DNA from: Gemmatimonadota bacterium
GTDB lineage: Bacteria; Gemmatimonadota; Gemmatimonadetes; Longimicrobiales; Gaopeijiaceae
DNA length: 64,000 nucleotides
Direction: 5' to 3'
NCBI GenBank assembly: GCA_022823145.1
Contig: JAJDXS010000016.1
Coordinates: 25,400-89,399 of the forward strand
The notes beneath the pieces were generated by a model, which searched no databases, was not told the origin of the DNA, and was given only the letters and a program-made list of their open reading frames with translations. The position numbers were made by a program, and so were the translations under genes. Below are positions 1 to 7,898 of the stretch, piece by piece. The stretch's first letter is position 1; every line of letters starts with the position of its first letter.

Positions 1-1063
1 CCGAGTCGTCCACGATCCGCGCGTCGACCCCGGGCAGGGGCAGCCCCACGTGGCCCGGCCGCCGTTCGCCGCGCAGCGGATTGGACAGCGCCATGCCGAT
101 TTCGGTCATCCCGTACCGCTCCAGCAGGGTGTGCCCCGTGATCTCGCGCCACCGTTCCAGCGTCGCGACCGGGAGCGCCGCCGAGCCGGAGACCATGAGC
201 CGGAGCCCCTCGGCGCCCCGCGACCAGCGCCGCCGCACAACCGCCGGAGCCTCGTCCCACGCGCGTATCAGCCGGGTGTAGACGGTGGGCACCGCCATGA
301 AGAGCGTGATACCGCCCGACGCGAGGCGATCCCAGGTGGCGGCCGGCGCGCCCGAGCCGAACTCGCACGCCGCGCCGGACCAGAGCGCGCAGGCCAGCGC
401 GTTGACGACGCCGTGGATGTGGTGCAGCGGCAGCGTGTGCAGAATCCGATCGTCCGCCGTCCAGCCCCAGGTGGTGGTGAGCGCGGTGATCTGCGCCGCG
501 ACGTTGCGGTGGGTGGTCAGCACGCCCTTGGGCCGCCCGGTGGTGCCGCTGGTGTAGATGATCAGCGCCGGGCCGGCAGGGGCGCGCAGTCGAGGGTGAC
601 CGCCAAGTGAGGGGTCGCCGCGAGGGGAGGGGGGTTGGGGGGGAGGAAGCGCGACCACCTCCATCCGGCGCGCGGTCGCGGAGGCCGCGAGGTCGTCGGC
701 GCGGGGGAGGGAGGAGTCCACCACCACCGCGCAGGGGCGCGCGTCGTCCAGCACGTACTCGAGTTCGCGGCGCGGATGCGTGAGCGCGAGCGGCACGGCG
801 ATCGCGCCCCCGGCCCAGATGCCGAACTGGGCCGCCACGTGCGACCGGCCCGGCCGCACCAGGTACGCGACCCTGTCGCCCGCTCCACAGCGCGCATCCG
901 CCAGCCGGTCGCGCCACGTCGCGGCCTCGGCCGCCAGGTCGGCGTAGCTCCAACTCCCTCCGTCGTCCACCAGTGCGGTTCGGCCGGCCACGCATGAGCG
1001 GCCGGCGCGGTCGAGAAGGCTGGGATTGCTGTCGCTGATCGTCGGGTTCCGGGGAGAGGGCAT
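1..1063 (-). CDS. Malonyl-CoA synthetase-like acyl-CoA ligase (ACSF3/MatB type), 3' end outside window
   Basis: Adenylate-forming ligase expected to activate malonate or methylmalonate to its CoA thioester in the cytoplasm. Only the first 354 residues lie in the window; the gene runs off the left edge. The AMP-binding P-loop YTSGTTGRPKGV is followed by LPLHHIHGVVN, FMAVPTVYTRL and a block reading LMVSGSAALP, then ERYGMTEIGMALS. These are the segments that set ACSF3/MatB apart from general fatty acyl-CoA synthetases. The ATG at 1063 gives a sensible N-terminus and the frame stays open to position 2. It is divergent from the Yip1/cytochrome operon. The family call is strong; the exact dicarboxylate substrate is inferred. 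Confidence 0.88.
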   Translation of the reverse strand, partial: MPSPRNPTISDSNPSLLDRAGRSCVAGRTALVDDGGSWSYADLAAEAATWRDRLADARCGAGDRVAYLVRPGRSHVAAQFGIWAGGAIAVPLALTHPRRELEYVLDDARPCAVVVDSSLPRADDLAASATARRMEVVALPPPQPPSPRGDPSLGGHPRLRAPAGPALIIYTSGTTGRPKGVLTTHRNVAAQITALTTTWGWTADDRILHTLPLHHIHGVVNALACALWSGAACEFGSGAPAATWDRLASGGITLFMAVPTVYTRLIRAWDEAPAVVRRRWSRGAEGLRLMVSGSAALPVATLERWREITGHTLLERYGMTEIGMALSNPLRGERRPGHVGLPLPGVDARIVDDS

Positions 1064-1186
1064 CGCGGGCGCGGGAGCAGCGGGAAAGGTGCAGCGGCAT
1101 GCTGCGTTGCGACAACCCGACTTGGCGCGGCTGGCGGCCTGATCGCATCTTTCGCGCAATCGACCCGCCAACCCCCGGGAGGCACA

Positions 1187-1699
1187 ATGAGCGACGAGGC
1201 TGCGAGCGACGGGACTGCACGCGGCCTGCCGGCCAGGATGATGGGCGCCGCCCTCCTCAGGGCGGAGGTCTACGAGGAGGTCGAGGCGGATCCCGGTGCG
1301 ACCGTGCAGGCGGCCGTGGTGGTGGTGCTCGTCTCGCTGATCGCGGGCATGCCGGACTACGCGCTCGGATGGTTGGCGATGGGGGCGGCCGTGGCGACGA
1401 GCCTGCTGCACTGGCTGGTGTGGGCCGGCATGGCCCTGCTGATCGGCGACAGGCTTCTCGGCGGCACGGCCACGTGGGGCGAGTTGCTGCGGACCCTGGG
1501 GTTCGCGCGGGCGCCCGGCGTTCTGCTCCTGCTCGATCCGGTAGTGGGAGGGGTCGGACTCATCGTGCAGTTGTGGATGCTGGTGGCGGGGGTGGTCGCG
1601 ATCCGCCAGGCGCTGGACTTCGGGATCTGGCGCGCGCTGTTGACCGCCGTGATCGGGATCATCCCGTACTGGCTCGCCCTGGCCCTGGTGCTGCATTGA
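1187..1699 (+). CDS. Yip1-family polytopic membrane protein
   Basis: A 170-residue protein with a short polar N-terminus followed by four to five hydrophobic segments (roughly residues 43-65, 70-90, 105-140 and 145-168). The layout and the acidic stretch before the first helix match the small bacterial Yip1/YckC-like membrane families, whose function is unknown. The ATG is preceded by GGGAGG at good spacing. Its TGA overlaps the TTG start of the tetrahaem cytochrome, so it heads that operon. A role in assembling or anchoring the cytochromes is only a guess from position. Confidence 0.75.
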   Translation: MSDEAASDGTARGLPARMMGAALLRAEVYEEVEADPGATVQAAVVVVLVSLIAGMPDYALGWLAMGAAVATSLLHWLVWAGMALLIGDRLLGGTATWGELLRTLGFARAPGVLLLLDPVVGGVGLIVQLWMLVAGVVAIRQALDFGIWRALLTAVIGIIPYWLALALVLH

Positions 1700-3045
1700 G
1701 CGCGCGCGCGGCGGCAGCGATCGCGCTGGCCGGCTTCTGGTGGACGGCGACGGGCGCGGCGGCGAGGGGGGCGGCCGCCCAGGAGGCCCACGGGGGTCAG
1801 GTCCTCATCGAGGCGCTCGGGTGCGCGGCGTGCCACTCCGGGGTGCCCGGCGGCGAGGCCATTCGCGAGGTGGCGCCCCCGTTCGGTGACGGTGCGGCGC
1901 CGATGGCACCGGCATACGTCTTCCACTACATGGCCGATCCGCAGACCGTGAGGCCCGACATCGCGCCGGCGCGGATGCCACGCTATGAACTCGACGAACG
2001 GCAGCGGGTGGCGCTCGCGCTCTTCGTCTCCAACGACCGCGAGATGCGCGGTGTGGACCAAGCCCTGCGCGCGGCGATGGCGCGTCACCCGGACGCCGAC
2101 CGGGCGGAAGGGGCGGCGCTCTTCGAGACGCTGAACTGCGCGGGCTGCCATGTCCACCCCGAGGCGCAGTCGCGGGTGACGGCGCCCGACCTGAGCCTGA
2201 CGGGGGTGCGCGTGCGCCCCGAGTGGTTGACGGGCTATCTCGCCAACCCGGTGACCATTCGCCCGGCCGGTCCCGTGCCCGGCGAAGGCGGCCAGATGCC
2301 CGACTTTCGCCTCGATGCGGCGGAGGCGGCCTCCATCGCCGACTACCTGCTGGAGCTGGAGGGGCCGGACGGTGCGGATCCCCCCGCCGAGGTGGCCGAC
2401 TGGGAGCCGCAGGCGCTTTCCCCCTTCGCCATGCAAAAGGCCGGGACCCTGCTTCGCAACCGGTGGAGCTGCCTGGGCTGCCATCAGCTGGGGGAAGACG
2501 GCGGCCGCATCGGCCCGCGTCTCGATGGCGTCGCGCAGCGGCTGCGCCCGGGGTACGTGCGCGCGATCATGCAGGATCCCGCGCACCTCGCCCCCGGCAC
2601 GATCATGCCCGCCTCGCTCGAGCAGCCCGACCGGCTCGACCTCATCGCCTCCTTCCTGCTCGGCCGCGACGGTGAATGGTCGGGCAGCGAGACGGTGGCC
2701 GACCTGCCCGCGCTGCCCGATGCGACGGCTCCGGGAGCGGAACTCTACGCCGCCCGATGCGCGCCCTGCCACGGTGTGGGCGGCGCGGGCGACGGCTTCA
2801 ACGCGCCCTTCCTGCCCGTCACGCCCACCGTCCACGCCGACTCGGCGGCGATGGCGCTCAGGCCCGACGACACCCTCTACGACGGCATCCACGCCGGCGG
2901 CTGGATCCTCGGAAAGAGTCATCGCATGCCGGCCTTCGGCGCGTCGCTCAACGACGGCGAGAAGCGTGCGCTGGTGGCGTACATCCGCGCGCTGTGCCGC
3001 TGCGAGGGCCCGGCCTGGTCCCGCGACGGGCGCCGGAGCCGATGA
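1696..3045 (+). CDS. Exported tetrahaem cytochrome c
   Basis: A 449-residue periplasmic electron carrier. After a signal peptide (residues 1-28, ending near ARGAAAQEA) there are four cytochrome c modules with CXXCH haem sites at residues 43, 148, 259 and 355. Each is followed by a candidate axial Met: ARMPRYEL, GGQMPDFRL, TIMPAS and HRMPAFG. I place the start at the TTG overlapping the Yip1 stop (TTGA), because it gives a clean signal peptide; the frame is open much further upstream but that part is a shadow. The stop overlaps the next cytochrome's ATG. Partners and redox role are unknown; the four similar modules suggest internal duplication. Confidence 0.85.
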   Translation: MSARAAAAIALAGFWWTATGAAARGAAAQEAHGGQVLIEALGCAACHSGVPGGEAIREVAPPFGDGAAPMAPAYVFHYMADPQTVRPDIAPARMPRYELDERQRVALALFVSNDREMRGVDQALRAAMARHPDADRAEGAALFETLNCAGCHVHPEAQSRVTAPDLSLTGVRVRPEWLTGYLANPVTIRPAGPVPGEGGQMPDFRLDAAEAASIADYLLELEGPDGADPPAEVADWEPQALSPFAMQKAGTLLRNRWSCLGCHQLGEDGGRIGPRLDGVAQRLRPGYVRAIMQDPAHLAPGTIMPASLEQPDRLDLIASFLLGRDGEWSGSETVADLPALPDATAPGAELYAARCAPCHGVGGAGDGFNAPFLPVTPTVHADSAAMALRPDDTLYDGIHAGGWILGKSHRMPAFGASLNDGEKRALVAYIRALCRCEGPAWSRDGRRSR

Positions 3046-5366
3046 GACCGGCGGCGGCGAGCCTCGCGCTCGTCACCCTCGTCGCGGCGGCCTGCTCGGA
3101 CCGCGCCGGCGACGCGGGGGACACGGTCTCCGGTCCCGGCGGCCCCTCGGACGCCGCCAGGTACGCGGCCGCCGGGACCACCCGGGAGGACTTCGTCGGA
3201 GCGGACGCCTGCAGCAGCTGCCACGCCGACCAGTACAGCCGCTGGGCCGCCTCCACCCACGGCCGCGCCGGCGGCGAGCCGGATCCGGCGAATGTCATCG
3301 CCCCCTTCGACGGCACGCCCATGGTCTTCCGGGATGCGACCGTGCTGCCGCTCGTCGACTCCGCCGGACGCTTCCTCTTCGTCGTGCGCCAGGACGGCTA
3401 CCCGGAGCAGACGATCACCGTCGACGGCGTCATCGGCGGCGGGCACATGCTCGGCGGCGGCACCCAGGGGTTCGTGACAAGGGCGCCCGACGGGACCGTG
3501 CGCTTCCTTCCCTTCGACTTCTCGCGCCAGCTCGCCGAATGGTTCTGCAACACCGGCAGCCGAACCGACGAAGGGTGGGTGCCGGTCACCCCCGAAATGG
3601 CGCTGGCCGACTGCGGCGACTGGCCGCCGACGCGCATCCTCGGCACGCTGTCGCGCTTCACCAATTGCCAGGCGTGCCACGGGAGCCAGATCACGGCCCG
3701 CCTCGAGCCGGGCGCCGGTGTCACCACCGAGTGGACCGCGCTGAACATCAACTGCGAGTCCTGCCACGGCCCCGCCCGCCGCCACGTCGAGCTCATGGCC
3801 GACCGCACCGGCGATCCCGCCGCCTCGCCCCGATTCGCCGACATCGGCCTGCCCAGCCGCGTCACCGACTCGGTCGAGGAGTCGCTCGATGCATGCTTCA
3901 GTTGTCATGCACTGGGTGATGTGATAGCCGAAGGATACCTGCCTGGCGCACGCCTCGCCGACTACCAGGCCCTCAAGCTGCCCATCCTCGGCGACGATCC
4001 CTACCTCCCCGACGGCCGCGTCCGCACCTTCGCCTACCAGGGGACCCACCTGTCGTCGTCCTGCTACGTCGACGGCAACATGACGTGCGTCAGCTGCCAC
4101 GAGCCGCACGGACTCGGCTATTGGGACATCAACCGGGTCCCGCTCGCGAGCGAGACCGACGACCGCCAGTGCACCTCGTGTCACGCCGCCAAGGTGACCG
4201 CCCCCGAGACCCACACATTCCACGCGGCCGACTCGCCGGGCGCCCGCTGCGTCTCCTGCCACATGCCCTACCTGCAGCACCCCGAAGTCGGCGCGGCCGT
4301 TCCCTTCGCCCGCTCCGACCACACGATTCCCGTGCCGCGCCCCCAGCTCGACGGCCGCCTGGGGCTGGTAAGCGCGTGCCGCGGCTGCCACACCGACCGG
4401 AGCGAGCTCCGTCTGCAGGCGCAGGTCGACGATTGGTGGGGAGAGACAAAGCCCGTCGATCGCGTCACGGCGGGACTCCTCGCGGTCACCGACCGGATGG
4501 GCCCCGATCAGGCGGGCAGGATGCTCCTGCATCCCGACGAGCCCGGAACCATGGCCCGCTTCCAGGGTCTCGCCCGGTTCCTGACACGCTGGGTCCGCCC
4601 GGGCGAGGGGCTGGCTCCCGACGCCGCCGACCGCGTGACCCGGCTGGCCGCCTCTCCGGACCCCGACCTCCGCGCCCTCGCGCTGGCCACCCTGCACGCG
4701 GCCGACTCGACGCGGGGCGCGGCTGGCGCCGACGGGGCCATTGCTGCCGCCGGCGGACCGGCCGCCACCGTCGCCGATGAGCCCCTCGCAGTTCGCCGCC
4801 GCTGGGTCATGATCCTCGGCTTCCTCTCGGACGAAGCGCTGGCCCGGGACGACGTGCCCGCGGCCGAAGCCTTGCTCCGGCGCGCCCTCGCGGTCATCCC
4901 CGGCGACGCGGCCGTACTGCGCTCGCTCGGTCTGCTCCACAACCGGACGGGCGACTACCCGCGCGCGATCGCGGCCTTCACCGAGAGTCTGGGCGCCGAT
5001 CCCGATCAGCCGCTCGCCCGCGTCAACCTGGGCATCGCGCGCGCGGCCTCAGGCGACGCGGCAGGTGCGGTGCGAGAATACCAGGCCGCGATGGCGATCG
5101 ACCCAAACGAGCCGCTGGCCTACTTCAACCTGGCCAACCTCTACCTGCGCTCCGACGATCTGCCGTCCGCGATCCGCTTCTACGAGCGCGCCGTGGTGCT
5201 GGGCCCGGAGCTGGGGGCGGCGCACCGCAACCTGGCGCTGGCCCTGGGCAGGACCGGGCGTATCGAGGACGCGGTCCCGCACGCGCGGCGCGCCGTCGAG
5301 TTCTCCCCCGGGGACCAGACGGCACGGGACATTCTCGCGCAACTGGAGGCGGCGCGATCGCCATGA
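3042..5366 (+). CDS. Octahaem cytochrome c lipoprotein with C-terminal TPR domain
   Basis: A 774-residue lipoprotein. The signal peptide ends in the lipobox VAAAC, so it should be anchored to a membrane facing the periplasm or cell surface. Eight CXXCH haem-binding sites lie at residues 57, 209, 238, 285, 349, 377, 403 and 446, spaced as in the cytochrome c554 and multihaem nitrite/hydroxylamine enzyme superfamily. Residues from about 600 form tandem TPR helices (for example the NLGIARAASGD and NLANLYLRSDD repeats). The ATG overlaps the preceding stop, and its own TGA overlaps the permease start, so all are probably translated together. I cannot tell whether it is an enzyme or an electron conduit. 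Confidence 0.85.
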   Translation: MRPAAASLALVTLVAAACSDRAGDAGDTVSGPGGPSDAARYAAAGTTREDFVGADACSSCHADQYSRWAASTHGRAGGEPDPANVIAPFDGTPMVFRDATVLPLVDSAGRFLFVVRQDGYPEQTITVDGVIGGGHMLGGGTQGFVTRAPDGTVRFLPFDFSRQLAEWFCNTGSRTDEGWVPVTPEMALADCGDWPPTRILGTLSRFTNCQACHGSQITARLEPGAGVTTEWTALNINCESCHGPARRHVELMADRTGDPAASPRFADIGLPSRVTDSVEESLDACFSCHALGDVIAEGYLPGARLADYQALKLPILGDDPYLPDGRVRTFAYQGTHLSSSCYVDGNMTCVSCHEPHGLGYWDINRVPLASETDDRQCTSCHAAKVTAPETHTFHAADSPGARCVSCHMPYLQHPEVGAAVPFARSDHTIPVPRPQLDGRLGLVSACRGCHTDRSELRLQAQVDDWWGETKPVDRVTAGLLAVTDRMGPDQAGRMLLHPDEPGTMARFQGLARFLTRWVRPGEGLAPDAADRVTRLAASPDPDLRALALATLHAADSTRGAAGADGAIAAAGGPAATVADEPLAVRRRWVMILGFLSDEALARDDVPAAEALLRRALAVIPGDAAVLRSLGLLHNRTGDYPRAIAAFTESLGADPDQPLARVNLGIARAASGDAAGAVREYQAAMAIDPNEPLAYFNLANLYLRSDDLPSAIRFYERAVVLGPELGAAHRNLALALGRTGRIEDAVPHARRAVEFSPGDQTARDILAQLEAARSP

Positions 5367-6655
5367 GCGAAATGAACCGGGTGCTGCGGGTGCGCGACGG
5401 GCTCGCGATCACGGTGGGGATCATCATCGGGGCGGGGATCCTTCGCACGCCGGGGCTGATCGCGGAGTACCTGGGCAACGGATGGCTGATCCTGGGGGTC
5501 TGGGCGCTGGGTGGGGTGGTGGCCGGACTCAGCACCCTCGTGCTGGCCGAAATGGCGACCGCGATCCCGAAGGCCGGCGGCAAGTACGTCTACGCCCGCG
5601 AGGCCTACGGCCCGGTTGCGGGGTTCGTGGCGGGGTGGTCGGAGCTGCTGGTGAGCCGCGCCTTCTCGGGTGCGATCAAGGCGGTCGCCATCGCGGAGTA
5701 CCTGATCATCCTCGCGGGCAGCGGGTCGGTGCGGATTCTCGCGGTCGGGGTCGTGGTCGGCTACGTGATCATCCACATGGGCGGCCTCAGGGTCGGCACC
5801 GCCTTCCAGAACATCACCACGGCGATCAAGGTCGTGGTGCTTGTTGCGATCGCGGCGGCCGGGATCGCGGCCGGAGACGGCAGCGGCCTGCTCGCGGCGC
5901 CGTCGGTCGAGCGCGCGTCGCTGCTCGGCTTCGCGCTCGCGTACCAGTCGGTGGCCTTCGCCTACTACGGCTGGGAAGACGCGGCCAAGATGGCCGAGGA
6001 GATCCGCGACCCCGGCCGCGCGCTGCCCCGAATCCTCATCGGCGGCGCGGTGGCGGTCGCCATCCTCTACCTGATGGTCAACACCGCGTATCTCGCGGCC
6101 CTCACCCCGGACGAGATGGCGGGCTCGGAGCTGGTCGCGCGCGACGCCGTCCAGGGCGTCTTCGGGAACACCGCGGCGACCTTCGTGGTCGTCGCCAGCC
6201 TGATGATCCTGGTCAGCTCGCTGAACGTGAACTTCCTGGGCATGCCCCGGGTGGCGTTCGCCCTTGCGCGCTCCGGCCTGGCGCCGAAGGTCTTCAGGCA
6301 CGTATCGCCGCGCGGCACGCCCGTCGCCGGCCTGCTGCTGGTGGGGGTGGTCATCCTCGGCCTCGCCTCGACCGCCGCGCTGGAATTCCTCATCCAGTTC
6401 ATGATGCTCGTGGCGATCTCCGTCGACCTCATGGTGCTGTCGGCCTTCTTCCGGCTGCGCCGCACCCACCCCGACCTCGAGCGTCCCGTCCGCGTGCCGG
6501 GCGGTGCCTGGACGGCGGGGCTGACGATCCTGCTCTACCTTGTCATCCTCGGCATCATTGTGGGGACCCAGCCGTTGCTGGCCATCGGGGGGGCGATCAT
6601 TCTGGGTGGGCTGGCCTTGGCCGGAGCGATCACCGCAAGACACTCAAACGCGTAG
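5363..6655 (+). CDS. APC-superfamily amino acid permease
   Basis: A 430-residue inner-membrane transporter of the amino acid-polyamine-organocation superfamily. The N-terminal helix holds the signature GIIIGAGILRTPG, the unwound substrate-binding segment of TM1. About twelve hydrophobic segments follow, and the loop AKMAEEIRDPGRALPR is typical of LAT/YfnA-like members. Start and preceding stop overlap (ATGA), so its synthesis is tied to the two cytochromes. The substrate cannot be read from sequence. The pairing with multihaem cytochromes is unexpected and may mean that amino acid uptake feeds or is co-regulated with this respiratory module. Confidence 0.88.
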   Translation: MSEMNRVLRVRDGLAITVGIIIGAGILRTPGLIAEYLGNGWLILGVWALGGVVAGLSTLVLAEMATAIPKAGGKYVYAREAYGPVAGFVAGWSELLVSRAFSGAIKAVAIAEYLIILAGSGSVRILAVGVVVGYVIIHMGGLRVGTAFQNITTAIKVVVLVAIAAAGIAAGDGSGLLAAPSVERASLLGFALAYQSVAFAYYGWEDAAKMAEEIRDPGRALPRILIGGAVAVAILYLMVNTAYLAALTPDEMAGSELVARDAVQGVFGNTAATFVVVASLMILVSSLNVNFLGMPRVAFALARSGLAPKVFRHVSPRGTPVAGLLLVGVVILGLASTAALEFLIQFMMLVAISVDLMVLSAFFRLRRTHPDLERPVRVPGGAWTAGLTILLYLVILGIIVGTQPLLAIGGAIILGGLALAGAITARHSNA

Positions 6656-6664
6656 GAGCGTGGC

Positions 6665-6934
6665 ATGAGCGTGGCAACAATCTTCGTTCTGCTGATGATC
6701 GCCGCATTGCTCGCGGGAACCCGGAGACAGCGATCGTGGGGGACCCGGCTGCTGGAGCGGGTCAACAGGCTCGAGGAGAGAATCGACCGGCTGGCGGTCG
6801 GGGGCCCGACAAGGCGGGACGACTACCACCAGGCCGACGAGTTGCAACGTCTCGAAGAGCGGGTCGACTTCCTCGAGAGACTGCTGGAGGAGCGCCCCCG
6901 AAGGCAGTCGCTGCCGAAAGACCGGAACAGCTAG
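6665..6934 (+). CDS. Small membrane protein with coiled coil
   Basis: An 89-residue protein with one N-terminal transmembrane segment (about residues 3-18). It is followed by basic residues and two heptad-rich stretches, LLERVNRLEERIDRL and LQRLEERVDFLERLL, that should form a coiled coil. AGGAGC lies just upstream of the ATG, supporting translation. The shape is reminiscent of PspB-like proteins, but there is no convincing motif. It follows the permease by 9 bp and precedes a second protein of the same design, so the two may be partners. Confidence 0.65.
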   Translation: MSVATIFVLLMIAALLAGTRRQRSWGTRLLERVNRLEERIDRLAVGGPTRRDDYHQADELQRLEERVDFLERLLEERPRRQSLPKDRNS

Positions 6935-6951
6935 CCGAACAGGAGAACCGA

Positions 6952-7134
6952 ATGTCGTTCCTGGAAGACCTCACATTTGCTCAGGCGCTCATGTTGGTGG
7001 CGGCGATCTTTCTGGGGTGGACCTGGGCCCGCAGGTGGGTGAAGTACAACGGCACGCTGCACGACCGGGTCTGCAGGCTGGAAGCGGAAGTGCGCCGGCT
7101 GGCGGATGGGGCCGACGGCAGGCACGAATCCTAG
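6952..7134 (+). CDS. Tiny membrane protein with coiled-coil tail
   Basis: A 60-residue protein with one hydrophobic segment (about residues 9-25, AQALMLVAAIFLGWTWA) and then a short helix with heptads, LHDRVCRLEAEVRRLAD. AGGAGA is correctly placed before the ATG. It has the same single-helix plus coiled-coil plan as its upstream neighbour, 17 bp away, so it probably ends the same operon. No family is recognised. It converges on the Tsx-like gene, sharing 4 bp at the stops. Confidence 0.6.
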   Translation: MSFLEDLTFAQALMLVAAIFLGWTWARRWVKYNGTLHDRVCRLEAEVRRLADGADGRHES

Positions 7135-7898
7135 AACTGCCAGACCGCCAGCAGCTGCACGACGCTCTCGTCCACTTCCGTCCCCAGCTTGTTGCTCCAG
7201 TACTGGTACTCGATCCCGACGAACAATCCGTTCTCGGCACCGATATCCCAGCGGAGCTGAGGCTGGGCGAGGATCGATGCCGGCACGTCGTTGCCCAGTT
7301 CGTCGGTCGTGGCCACGGCGTACTCGGCGTGGCCCGAGATGGAGAAGGACTGGCTGCCGAGGCTGAATGGCAGGAGTCCGTTGATGTCGATCACCGTGCG
7401 GCTGTCCCGCTCGGGCGGGCTCCCGCCGTCCAGGCCGTCGGTCCCGTCCACGGCCATCATGAAGTCGGTGTTGAGGAAGACGAACCCCGGCAGGTTCCAG
7501 GCGATGCGGGCGCCCGGCAGCCACTGGAGGACATTGGCGTCGGCGCCGAACGCGACGCCCGCGAAGATGCCGAAGTCCGCGAAGGGGCCGAAGCCGAGGT
7601 CGCGTCCGCCCAGCTTCCGCAGGCTCAAGTTCGAGTACCACTCCCCGTAGGCGTCCTTGTCGTTGAAGCCGTCGCCAACGCCGTCCTCCATCAAATCGAT
7701 AAAGAAGAAGTTGTCGCCGAACCTCCAGAAGGAGGCGTGCTGGATGGTGAGCACGACGGTGCCGGTCGAGGTCTCGGCGAACGGGTTGGTGATGCTCCCG
7801 TACTGGAAGTGCACCTCGGTCTGGGCCTGGCCCGCACTCGGCATGGCGGCCAGCAGGACGGCGGCCAGGGCGGCGCGCGAACCGGGCCTGACCCTCAC
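7131..7898 (-). CDS. Tsx-like outer-membrane channel (DUF5020 family)
   Basis: A 255-residue predicted beta-barrel with a signal peptide (to about residue 26, ...PSAGQAQ). The mature protein begins with EVHFQYGSITNPFAE, then GDNFFFIDLMEDG, YGEWYSNLSLRKL and LPGFVFLNTDF. These are landmarks of the Tsx/DUF5020 nucleoside-channel family, and the chain ends in a terminal Phe (LLAVWQF) as expected of a BAM substrate. The GTG start overlaps the stop of the upstream symporter (GTGA) and gives a complete signal peptide. Sitting last in an operon with a sodium:solute symporter suggests it passes that transporter's substrate across the outer membrane (inference). Confidence 0.82.
   Translation of the reverse strand: MRVRPGSRAALAAVLLAAMPSAGQAQTEVHFQYGSITNPFAETSTGTVVLTIQHASFWRFGDNFFFIDLMEDGVGDGFNDKDAYGEWYSNLSLRKLGGRDLGFGPFADFGIFAGVAFGADANVLQWLPGARIAWNLPGFVFLNTDFMMAVDGTDGLDGGSPPERDSRTVIDINGLLPFSLGSQSFSISGHAEYAVATTDELGNDVPASILAQPQLRWDIGAENGLFVGIEYQYWSNKLGTEVDESVVQLLAVWQF

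Noticed and set aside
562..1185. A 207-residue minus-strand ORF at the left edge
   Set aside because: Its Arg/Pro/Trp-rich product is a frame shadow; the adjacent minus-strand frame from 1063 encodes the ACSF3-like ligase.
1099..1695. Upstream extension of the tetrahaem cytochrome frame
   Set aside because: It overlaps the Yip1-like gene, is Arg/Gly-rich nonsense, and would bury the signal peptide.
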